Below, piece by piece: positions 1 to 5,522 of a DNA stretch of 7,815 bases. The notes beneath the pieces were generated by a model that was not told where the DNA came from, ran no database searches, and saw nothing but the letters and a program-made list of their open reading frames with translations. The stretch lies in the NCBI GenBank assembly GCA_036277075.1, contig DASUNQ010000388.1, positions 1-7,815 on the forward strand. The letters run 5' to 3'. The stretch's first letter is position 1, and every line of letters begins with the position of its first letter. The position numbers and the translations under genes were made by a program. Source of the stretch: DASUNQ01 sp036277075 (GTDB lineage Bacteria; Acidobacteriota; Thermoanaerobaculia; Multivoradales; UBA5704).

Positions 1-606
1 CTCGGCCCCCTCGGCGGCGGCGCGACGGTCGCCGGCCAGCAGACCGGCCGCAGCCGCGGCGAAGACGATCAGCGGGAAGGGGACGTCCAGCAGGCGGATC
101 GCCACGAACGCCGCCGCCGCGATCGCCAGGTGCGCGGGCCCGCGCAGCGCGCGGCGCCCGATGCGCAGCATCGCCGCGAGGACGATCGCCACGACGACCG
201 GCTTGAGCCCCGCGAGCGCCGCCGCGACCGCGGGAAGCGAGCCGTGGGCGGTGTAGACCCAGGACAGCCCGAGCAGCACGAAGATCGACGGCAGGACGAA
301 GAGCACCCCCGCCGCGAGGCCTCCGGCGACGCCGTGGAGCAGCCAGCCGATGTAGATCGCGAGCTGCTGCGCCTCCGGCCCCGGCAGCAGCATGCAGAAG
401 TTGAGGGCGTGGAGGAAGCGGTCCTCGGCGATCCAGCCGCGGCGCTCGACCAGGTCGCGGTGCATGAGGGCGATCTGGCCTGCCGGGCCGCCGAAGCTGA
501 CGCAGCCGAGGCGCGCCCAGTAGCGCAGGGCGACACGGAAGGGGACCGGAGTGCTGACCGTAGCGCCCGGCCTACGTGCCGGGCGTTGCTCGCCGGCGTC
601 AGCCAC
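1..606 (-). CDS. chrA: Chromate transporter ChrA, N-terminal part (cut by left edge)
   Basis: This is the N-terminal half-domain of the CHR chromate ion transporter family, an inner-membrane protein that exports chromate. Reading the minus strand gives 202 open codons to position 1. After a 26-residue leader comes RYWARLGCVSFGGPAGQIAL, then a segment with HRDLVERRGWIAED, then NFCMLLPGPEAQQLAIYIGW. These are the hallmark 'SFGGPAGQIA' and 'LPGPEAQQLA.Y.GW' motifs of ChrA. Hydrophobic membrane segments follow (for example GVLFVLPSIFVLLGLSWVY and KPVVVAIVLAAML). The only usual start codon in frame before the conserved region is GTG at 606, which overlaps the end of the upstream cyclodeaminase gene by 8 bases, so translational coupling is likely. 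The leader, about residues 2-22, is not conserved-looking and carries a DNA inverted repeat (564-585). Divergent chrB at 1888 supports the call. The missing C-terminus prevents telling a long bidomain ChrA from a short one. Confidence 0.93.
   Translation of the reverse strand, partial: MADAGEQRPARRPGATVSTPVPFRVALRYWARLGCVSFGGPAGQIALMHRDLVERRGWIAEDRFLHALNFCMLLPGPEAQQLAIYIGWLLHGVAGGLAAGVLFVLPSIFVLLGLSWVYTAHGSLPAVAAALAGLKPVVVAIVLAAMLRIGRRALRGPAHLAIAAAAFVAIRLLDVPFPLIVFAAAAAGLLAGDRRAAAEGAE
564..585. repeat. Perfect 8-bp inverted repeat inside the start of chrA
   Basis: CGCCCGGC-CTACGT-GCCGGGCG has 8-bp arms and a 6-base loop. It lies within codons 8-15 of the chrA leader, between the end of the cyclodeaminase gene and the conserved transporter domain. 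No T-run follows on either strand, so it is not a plain terminator. It may fold in the mRNA near the chrA start. Confidence 0.5.
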
Positions 607-1621
607 CGAGGTCGATCGTCCGCGCGCCGCCGGCGGCGCGCGCCCGCTCCTCCACCGCCATCGCCGCCGCGAGGTCCTGGAGCGCCGTCCCCGTCGAGTC
701 GAAGATCGTGATCTCGCCGGCCGTCGTGCGGCCCGGCCGCGTACCGGCCACCACCGCGGCCAGCTCGGCGTGGACTTGGTCGCCGGCGAGGAGCCCCGCC
801 GCGACCGCGTGCTGCAGCTCACCCAGCTCGGCGCACTGCGGGAGGGCGTCGACGACGAGAGTGCTCGCGGCGACGAGGCGCGGGTCCAGCTCCTGCTTGC
901 CCCGGTCGTCCGCGCCGACGGCGGCGATGAAGGTGCCCGGCCGCACGTCCTCCCTGCGAACGAAGAAGGCGCGGGCGGGGGTGCAGGTCGCGCAAGCGTC
1001 GCACGCAGCGAGCGCCGCCGCGAGGTCCGCCGCCGGCTCTACCGCAACGCCGGCGAGCGCCGGCGCCAGCTCCGCCGCCAGGCGCTCCGCACGCCGGCCG
1101 TCCAGGTCCCAGAGCAGGAGGCGCACGATGGGCAGCACGCCGCAGAGGGCGCGCGCGTGCATCTCGCCCTGGCGGCCGCAGCCGCAGACGAGGAGGGTGC
1201 GCGCGTCCGGCCGCGCCAGGTGGCGCGCCGCGAGGGCGCTCGTGGCCGCCGTGCGCAGGGCGGTGAGCTCCATCGAGTCGAGGATCGCGAGCGGGCGGCC
1301 GCAGGCGCCGTCGAAGAGGACCACGACCCCCTGGATGGCCGGCAGCCCGCAGCGCTCCGGGTTGCCCGGGAAGTTGGCGTTGAGCTTGACCGCGAGGCGC
1401 GGGGCGGCACCGAGCAGGCCGGCGCCCTTGACGTGGAGGCCGCCGGCCGCGGCCGGCAGGCCGAGGACCCGCGGCGGCAGCGTCTCCCCGGCGGCGTCCC
1501 GCCGCAGCACGTCCTCGACGGCGGCGATGCAGGTCGGCAGGTCGAGGAGGGCCGCGACCTCGCTCGCGGTGAGCAGGAGCGTGTCGCCGGCGCTCGCCTC
1601 GGCCGCGGCCGCGCCGCTCAC
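599..1621 (-). CDS. Ornithine cyclodeaminase / mu-crystallin family protein
   Basis: A 340-residue protein of the NAD(P)-dependent ornithine cyclodeaminase / mu-crystallin family, which is also the usual length. The family includes ornithine and lysine cyclodeaminases, archaeal alanine dehydrogenase and ketimine reductases; the substrate here cannot be read from sequence. A substrate-side lysine lies at K79 in LAVKLNANFPGNP. The family's ELTALRTAATSALAARHL segment is at 118-135 with R123. A Rossmann dinucleotide loop GCGRQGEMHARAL is at 147-159. AVGADDRGKQELD at 234-246 places D238 where the catalytic aspartate of ornithine cyclodeaminase sits. The C-terminal FDSTGTALQDLAAA is at 307-320. All key positions look intact, so an active enzyme is likely. 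It starts with GTG at 1621, sharing GTGA with the stop of the upstream small gene, and its TGA overlaps the chrA start. It is predicted cytosolic. Its place between the chr genes is unusual; a role in chromate stress is inference only. Confidence 0.92.
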   Translation of the reverse strand: MSGAAAAEASAGDTLLLTASEVAALLDLPTCIAAVEDVLRRDAAGETLPPRVLGLPAAAGGLHVKGAGLLGAAPRLAVKLNANFPGNPERCGLPAIQGVVVLFDGACGRPLAILDSMELTALRTAATSALAARHLARPDARTLLVCGCGRQGEMHARALCGVLPIVRLLLWDLDGRRAERLAAELAPALAGVAVEPAADLAAALAACDACATCTPARAFFVRREDVRPGTFIAAVGADDRGKQELDPRLVAASTLVVDALPQCAELGELQHAVAAGLLAGDQVHAELAAVVAGTRPGRTTAGEITIFDSTGTALQDLAAAMAVEERARAAGGARTIDLGG

Positions 1622-1839
1622 CGGCCGGAACCCCGCGGGATCGCCGGCCCGGCCTCGGCGCCCACCTCGAGGACCAGCGCGTGGGCCAGGTCGTAGGCGT
1701 GGTCCGTCGCCATCGCCCTTTCCCGCAACGAGGCGGCGGTGGCCGCGAGCTCCGGCACCGGCCCGCCGGCGAGCAGGAGGACGAGCGCGGCGTCGGGGAT
1801 GAGGTGCACGAGGCTCAGGCTAACAAGTGCTAGATTCAT
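1618..1839 (-). CDS. Small hypothetical protein, first gene of the chrA-side operon
   Basis: A short reading frame (73 codons from ATG 1839) that I do not recognise. It ends in GTGA, where its TGA stop overlaps the GTG start of the cyclodeaminase, so it is probably translated and coupled to it. From GTG at 1809 onward the codons are strongly G/C-ending, as in the neighbouring genes. The first ten codons from ATG 1839 (including aat, cta, gca, ctt and gtt) are not, and they fall in the AT-rich promoter-like stretch. GTG 1809, giving 63 residues, is therefore a credible alternative start, possibly leaderless. Neither start has a clear ribosome binding site. The product has a short hydrophobic stretch (ALVLLLAGG) near its N-terminus and then a mildly amphipathic segment (LRERAMATDHAYDLAHALVL). 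Coordinates show the longest version. Confidence 0.5.
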   Translation of the reverse strand: MNLALVSLSLVHLIPDAALVLLLAGGPVPELAATAASLRERAMATDHAYDLAHALVLEVGAEAGPAIPRGSGR

Positions 1840-1846
1840 AGGTCAA
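1818..1846 (-). promoter_or_regulatory. Possible promoter of the small protein-cyclodeaminase-chrA operon
   Basis: On the minus strand a TTGACC box (1846-1841), close to the -35 consensus, lies 18 bases before TAGCCT (1822-1817), a weak -10 match. It sits in the only AT-richer pocket of the left half. If used, transcription would begin near 1810, almost on GTG 1809, giving a leaderless message. The -10 match is poor, so this is a suggestion rather than a firm call. Confidence 0.25.
1820..1833. promoter_or_regulatory. Imperfect palindrome, candidate operator in the chr divergent region
   Basis: CTAACA AG TGCTAG forms an inverted repeat with 5 of 6 base pairs matching around a 2-base centre. 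It lies between and partly over the possible -35 and -10 boxes of the chrA-side operon, in the short gap facing chrB. ChrB proteins are known in other bacteria to control chr promoters in response to chromate, so this is a natural candidate binding site. Palindromes this short can arise by chance. Confidence 0.3.
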
Positions 1847-1887
1847 CTGTGATACGGAAACGATGAGATGGCGATAGGCTCGCCGCG

Positions 1888-2862
1888 ATGGCCGCTTGGT
1901 ACGTGCTCATTCACCAGCTGCCCCCGGACCCGCCCTACCTGCGCGCCAAGATCGCCCACCGGCTGGCGCGCATCGGCGCGCTGCCGCTCAAGAACGCGGT
2001 CTACCTGCTGCCGCAGCGCCCCTCGTGCCTCGAGGACTTCCAGTGGGTGGTCGAGGAGGCGGCGGCGAGTGGGGGGACCGCCTACGTCGCCGCCGCGGAG
2101 TGGGTCGCGGGAGTGAGCGACGAGGAGCTGCGCGGGCGCTTCGCCGCGGCGCGCGCCGCCGACTACCGCACTCTCGCGGGCGAGCTCCGCGCCGAGATCG
2201 AAGGGTCCGGGGCCGGCCGCGGCGGCGGGCGGCTGGCGGCGCTGCGGCAGCGGCTGGCGGAGATCGCGGCGATCGACTGGTTCGCCGCGCCCGGGCGGGA
2301 CGAGGTGGAGGCTCTCCTGGCGCGGTTCGAGAGCGCGGCGCAGCGCCGCGGCGAGGCGCCCGACCCGGCGCGCGGGACGGCGCTCGCGGAGCTGCGCGGC
2401 CGCACCTGGGTGACGCGCCCGGACGTCCACGTCGATCGCATCGCCACCGCCTGGCTGGTCCGGCGCTTCGTCGATCCCGAGGCGCGGTTCCGCTTCTCTC
2501 CCGCGCCGGCGCGGCGGCGGGCGCACGAGATCACCTTCGACGTGCCGGGAGGGGACGTGACGCACGAGGGGGATCGCTGCACCTTTCAGGTGCTGCTCGG
2601 CCGGCTGCGCCTGGAGGCGGCGGCGCTGCGGACGATCGGCGAGATCGTGGCCGACATCGATCTCAAGGAGACCCGGCACCGCCACCCGGAGACGCCCGGG
2701 ATCGAGCGCCTGGTGAGCGGCGTCGCCGCCCGCCACGCGCGCGATGCGGAGCGGCTGGAGCGCGGCGGCGCGATCTTCGACGCGCTCCACGCGGCGCTGC
2801 GCGCGGTCGAAGAGGCCCCGGCGGCGCCGCGGAAGCGGCGCGGGAAAAAGCGGGCGCGCTAG
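1888..2862 (+). CDS. chrB: Chromate resistance protein ChrB
   Basis: A 324-residue ChrB, the usual length for the family. ChrB proteins sense chromate and regulate chr operons, and are needed for full resistance. The N-terminal ChrB domain begins at once with WYVLIHQLPPDPPYLRAKI and RIGALPLKNAVYLLP (4-42), followed by FQWVVEEAAASGGTAYV (51-67). A middle linker around 100-165 is Arg/Ala-rich. The C-terminal domain starts at about 170 with TWVTRPDVHVDRIATAWLVR (173-192) and RFVDPEARF. It continues with EITFDVPGGDVTHEGDRCTF (214-233) and ALRTIGEIVADIDLKE (246-261), all typical of ChrB. The tail (314-324) is very basic. ATG 1888 is chosen because the conserved domain begins four residues in; there is no strong Shine-Dalgarno sequence. 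The gene is divergent from the chrA-side operon and its TAG stop shares CTAG with the convergent protease gene. Loss of one domain is not seen, so it should be functional. Confidence 0.94.
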   Translation: MAAWYVLIHQLPPDPPYLRAKIAHRLARIGALPLKNAVYLLPQRPSCLEDFQWVVEEAAASGGTAYVAAAEWVAGVSDEELRGRFAAARAADYRTLAGELRAEIEGSGAGRGGGRLAALRQRLAEIAAIDWFAAPGRDEVEALLARFESAAQRRGEAPDPARGTALAELRGRTWVTRPDVHVDRIATAWLVRRFVDPEARFRFSPAPARRRAHEITFDVPGGDVTHEGDRCTFQVLLGRLRLEAAALRTIGEIVADIDLKETRHRHPETPGIERLVSGVAARHARDAERLERGGAIFDALHAALRAVEEAPAAPRKRRGKKRAR

Positions 2863-5411
2863 AAGGCGGTGGTGTCCGCTCGACCGCAGAGGTTGCCCTG
2901 CGCGTTGTGGTACGTCTTGACCGCCCCGGTCACGGTGTCCGTCACTTTGATGTCGTACTCCACGTCCGAGAGCGCGCCGTAGAAGAACCAGAACTTGCCG
3001 TTGATCCCCCGGCCGTCGATGACCTTGACCACCAGCTCGGTGTTCGCCGAGCTGAAGAACCAGAAGAAGCCGCTGCCGTCGCCGTAGGGGACGGCGGTGG
3101 CCTTCTGCGTGGCGCCGTCCTTCTCGAAAGTGGCCTCCACCTGGAAGCGGCCGCCGAGGAGACAGAGCGTGCCGGGGGCGCAGGCCGCCTCGGTGGTCGC
3201 CGTCGCCGGGGCCTCGGCCAGCACCAGGGGCTCCGCCGCGGGGTCGAGCGCGAGGGCCTCCAGCGTCGACGCGGACTGCGGGAAGGCGCCGACGTCGGCG
3301 CGCCCGCAGAGGTTCCCGGGGGCGTTGCGGTAGGTGGCGCTGTCGCCGGTCACCGTATCGATCACGCTCACCCAGTACTCGACGTCCGAGAGGCCGCCGT
3401 AGAAGGTCCAGAAGGCCTGGTTGATCGTCCGCGCGTCGAGGATCTTGACGATGAGCTCGATGTTCTCCTCGCCGAAGAAGTAGAAGAAGCCGGTCTGGTC
3501 GGAGTCGGGCACCGCCGTGGCGTCGCCGATCTGGCCGTTGCCGAGCTTCCAGTGGACGAAGACGCGGAAGCGCCCGCCCAGCAGGCAGAGGTCCGACGAC
3601 ACGGTGCCGCAGGCCACCGGGGCGGGGATCGTGGCGCTCGCCAGGTTCGTGGGTGCGGAATTGCCGTTGGCGTTGCGCGCGCGGACGCGGAAGGTGTACG
3701 GCACGTCGGCGTCGAGGTTCGAGACGACGTACGTCGTGGCGTTGGCCGCGGCCGTGGCGATCTCGACGAAGCCCGCGTGGAAGGGGCTGGTGACCTCGAC
3801 CGCGAACGCCGTCTCGTTGCCCGACCGGTCCTGCCAGGCGAGGCGGATCTGGTCGCCGGCGATCCGTTCCGCGGTCAGCCCCGCGGGCGCCGCGGGCAGC
3901 CCTGCCTGCGTCGTGGCGGCGGCCTCATTGGAGTAGCCCGAGAAGCCGGCGCTGTTCTTGGCCCGGACGCGGAAGGTGTAGCTCGTCGCCGCCGTGAGGC
4001 CGGTCACGGTGAAGGAGGTCGAGCCGGCGGGGAGCAGCGGCAGCTGGGTCCAGCCGCCGTTGGTCTTCCGCTCCACGCGGTAGTTGGTCTCGTTGTTGGC
4101 GTTGTCGGTCCACGCGAGCAGCACCGAGCTCGCCGACTGGGTGACGGCCGTCAGGCCGCTCGGGGCCGCCGGCTTGCCGGCGCCACCGCCGGAGTTGCCG
4201 CTCTGCGGGTAGAGGAACCGGATGCCCGCGCGGTCGTCGTCGTTGAGCCGCGCGCCGCGGTCGTCGCGGTGGGCGGTCGCCCGCATCAGCGCGTCGCGCA
4301 GGAGGTTGCTGTTGCAGGGCTTCCCCTCGTCGCCGCAGGAGTGCCCCAGCCCCAGCGTGTGCCCCAGCTCGTGGCCGTAGACCTGCTCCGCCCGCTTGCC
4401 GTTGACGAACCAGCAGCCGACGCCGTCGTTCATGACGATGTCGCCTTCGAGGATCACCAGGAAGCCGTTGCGCGTCACCTCGTCGTCGGACCAGGCGCCG
4501 CCGATCGCCAGCGTGCCCGAGCCGCTGCCGGGGACCGTGCAGGCGAAGGCGCCGCCGATCTCGTTGTTGGGGTCCTCGAAGAGGATGGAGTTGACGCCGT
4601 CGTCGCGCTTGAAGCCCGACGTCGCGACCGTGGTGCCGTCGTAGCGATAGCGGACGTTCGAGCCGGCGTCGCCGTTCCAGGCGTTGATCGCCGCCTGGAA
4701 CTCGGCAAAGCCGCCCCCCGCCACCCCCGGCTGGCCGTTCTGGTGGGCGCGCCACGAGATGCTCTGGCTGCCGTCGAACTCGAACCAGCGGTGCGGCTGG
4801 CCGCCGAGGAAGGTGAAAGGCTCGACGGCCCGACTCGGCCCCGCCGGCAGGTCCACGAAATAGTCCTGGGCGCGCCGCAGGCCGGCGGACCGGTCGGCCA
4901 CCCAACGCGAGAAGCCGTCGAAGTCGCGCATCCGGTCCAGCGTCTCCCGGCCGTCGGGCGCCAGCACCTGCGCCTGGCCGAGATCGCGCAGCGCCAGAGC
5001 CCGCCCCGACCGCCGCGCCTCGTGGAAGGCGCCGAGCCCGAAGTGCAGCGGGCGGAAGGCCCCGTCGTCGTGAGCCACCAGGAAGAGCAGCGCCCGCTCG
5101 CCCGGCTGCAGGGTGGGTCCGCCCCAGACGTGGAGGCGCTTGCCGTCGGCGCGCCGGCCGCCCAGCACGCGGACGCTGACGCTGCCGTCGGTCACCCGCC
5201 CCTTGAGCGTGCGCTCGACGCGCACGACGTACTCGGTCATCGGCGTCGCGGCGCCGGGGACGCCACGCACCGCCTCGACGGTGCCGTCGACGACGACCGT
5301 CGCTTCGTCGGCCAGCCGCTCGTCCGGAACGACGACGTAGGTGGTGGCGGCGGCGCGGCCGGCGAGCCAGAGCGCGGCCAGGACGGAGAGGGCGAGGCAT
5401 CTGCGGTTCAT
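2859..5411 (-). CDS. Secreted matrixin-like zinc metalloprotease with FN3 domains and a duplicated C-terminal domain
   Basis: An 850-residue exported metzincin protease. A signal peptide covers about 1-22 (MNRRC, then a hydrophobic core, ending AAA-TTY). Residues 24-150 form a small domain with YVVRVERTLKG and PGERALLFLV, seen in other secreted proteins of similar bacteria. The catalytic part, about 200-403, has the complete zinc motif HELGHTLGLGH (H347, E348, H351, H357), a Met-turn candidate at M376 (DALMRATAH) and the matrixin-type ending RLNDDDRAGIRFLYP. Four cysteines flank it (C291, C333, C359, C366). A Gly-rich linker (405-413) leads to two fibronectin type III domains (about 414-502 and 506-596). 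Two copies of an unnamed domain follow (608-710 and 749-850), the last ending at the stop. The ATG at 5411 has GAGGAG 8-9 bases upstream. No anchor or sorting signal is visible, so it is probably released. The substrate is unknown; degradation of external protein is inferred. It is divergent from the thioredoxin-DUF3738 gene. Confidence 0.9.
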   Translation of the reverse strand: MNRRCLALSVLAALWLAGRAAATTYVVVPDERLADEATVVVDGTVEAVRGVPGAATPMTEYVVRVERTLKGRVTDGSVSVRVLGGRRADGKRLHVWGGPTLQPGERALLFLVAHDDGAFRPLHFGLGAFHEARRSGRALALRDLGQAQVLAPDGRETLDRMRDFDGFSRWVADRSAGLRRAQDYFVDLPAGPSRAVEPFTFLGGQPHRWFEFDGSQSISWRAHQNGQPGVAGGGFAEFQAAINAWNGDAGSNVRYRYDGTTVATSGFKRDDGVNSILFEDPNNEIGGAFACTVPGSGSGTLAIGGAWSDDEVTRNGFLVILEGDIVMNDGVGCWFVNGKRAEQVYGHELGHTLGLGHSCGDEGKPCNSNLLRDALMRATAHRDDRGARLNDDDRAGIRFLYPQSGNSGGGAGKPAAPSGLTAVTQSASSVLLAWTDNANNETNYRVERKTNGGWTQLPLLPAGSTSFTVTGLTAATSYTFRVRAKNSAGFSGYSNEAAATTQAGLPAAPAGLTAERIAGDQIRLAWQDRSGNETAFAVEVTSPFHAGFVEIATAAANATTYVVSNLDADVPYTFRVRARNANGNSAPTNLASATIPAPVACGTVSSDLCLLGGRFRVFVHWKLGNGQIGDATAVPDSDQTGFFYFFGEENIELIVKILDARTINQAFWTFYGGLSDVEYWVSVIDTVTGDSATYRNAPGNLCGRADVGAFPQSASTLEALALDPAAEPLVLAEAPATATTEAACAPGTLCLLGGRFQVEATFEKDGATQKATAVPYGDGSGFFWFFSSANTELVVKVIDGRGINGKFWFFYGALSDVEYDIKVTDTVTGAVKTYHNAQGNLCGRADTTAF
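2862..3167 (-). repeat. Duplicated C-terminal domain, copy 2 (protease residues 749-850)
   Basis: The second copy reads LCLLGGRFQV, ATAVP, GFFWFF, ELVVKVIDGR, FWFFYGALSDVEYDI, DTVTG and NLCGRAD..AF, and runs to the last codon. It is separated from copy 1 by a 38-residue Ala/Glu-rich linker. Cysteines at 744, 750 and 842 mirror those of copy 1, which argues that their spacing matters to the fold. The most divergent part is the stretch after GGRF, which may form the variable binding face. Confidence 0.8.
3282..3590 (-). repeat. Duplicated C-terminal domain, copy 1 (protease residues 608-710)
   Basis: This part of the protease encodes LCLLGGRFRV, then ATAVP, GFFYFF, ELIVKILDAR, FWTFYGGLSDVEYWV, DTVTG and NLCGRAD..AF. 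About 60 of roughly 102 positions match copy 2 when aligned by eye. The high content of aromatic and beta-prone residues suggests a beta-sandwich. Cysteines at 601, 609 and 702 could form disulfides outside the cell. It belongs to a type I associate with secreted acidobacterial proteins, but I cannot give it a family name. Confidence 0.8.
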
Positions 5412-5522
5412 GCGTCGAGCTCCTCGAAACAGCGGCCGGGCCTGGACTGGACCTGTGAGCCAGAGGTGATAACACCTGCCGGACCCCCGCCCTTCCCGGC
5501 GGCGCTCGCGTAGGATCGAGTC
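5412..5522. promoter_or_regulatory. Divergent intergenic region between protease and thioredoxin-DUF3738 genes
   Basis: This 111-base gap must carry both promoters. It contains the palindrome AGGTG-ATAA-CACCT (5464-5477), the clearest symmetric element here. Its centre offers GATAAC on the plus strand and TGTTATCAC, an extended -10-like string, on the minus strand, so either promoter could overlap it. A tandem TGGAC TGGAC lies at 5443-5452. Minus-strand GAGGAG serves the protease start. Plus-strand AGGA (5512-5515) sits 7 bases before the GTG at 5523. I see no convincing -35 box. Confidence 0.4.

Noticed and set aside
69..536. A 155-codon Ser/Arg-rich minus-strand frame at the left end
   Set aside because: It is a shifted frame of chrA, whose correct frame shows clear transporter motifs and membrane segments.
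551..1802. Long plus-strand frames opposite the cyclodeaminase gene
   Set aside because: Both are Arg/Ala/Ser-rich with no domain, while the minus strand encodes a clean family match over the same bases.
1843..2790. A 315-codon minus-strand frame opposite chrB
   Set aside because: The product is Arg/Pro/Leu-rich without recognisable domains; chrB on the other strand is a full-length family match.
1896..5513. A 1205-codon open frame on the plus strand
   Set aside because: It runs antisense to the whole protease and out of frame with chrB. Its product is low-complexity Arg/Ala/Gly/Val-rich, as expected when very GC-rich genes leave other frames free of stops.
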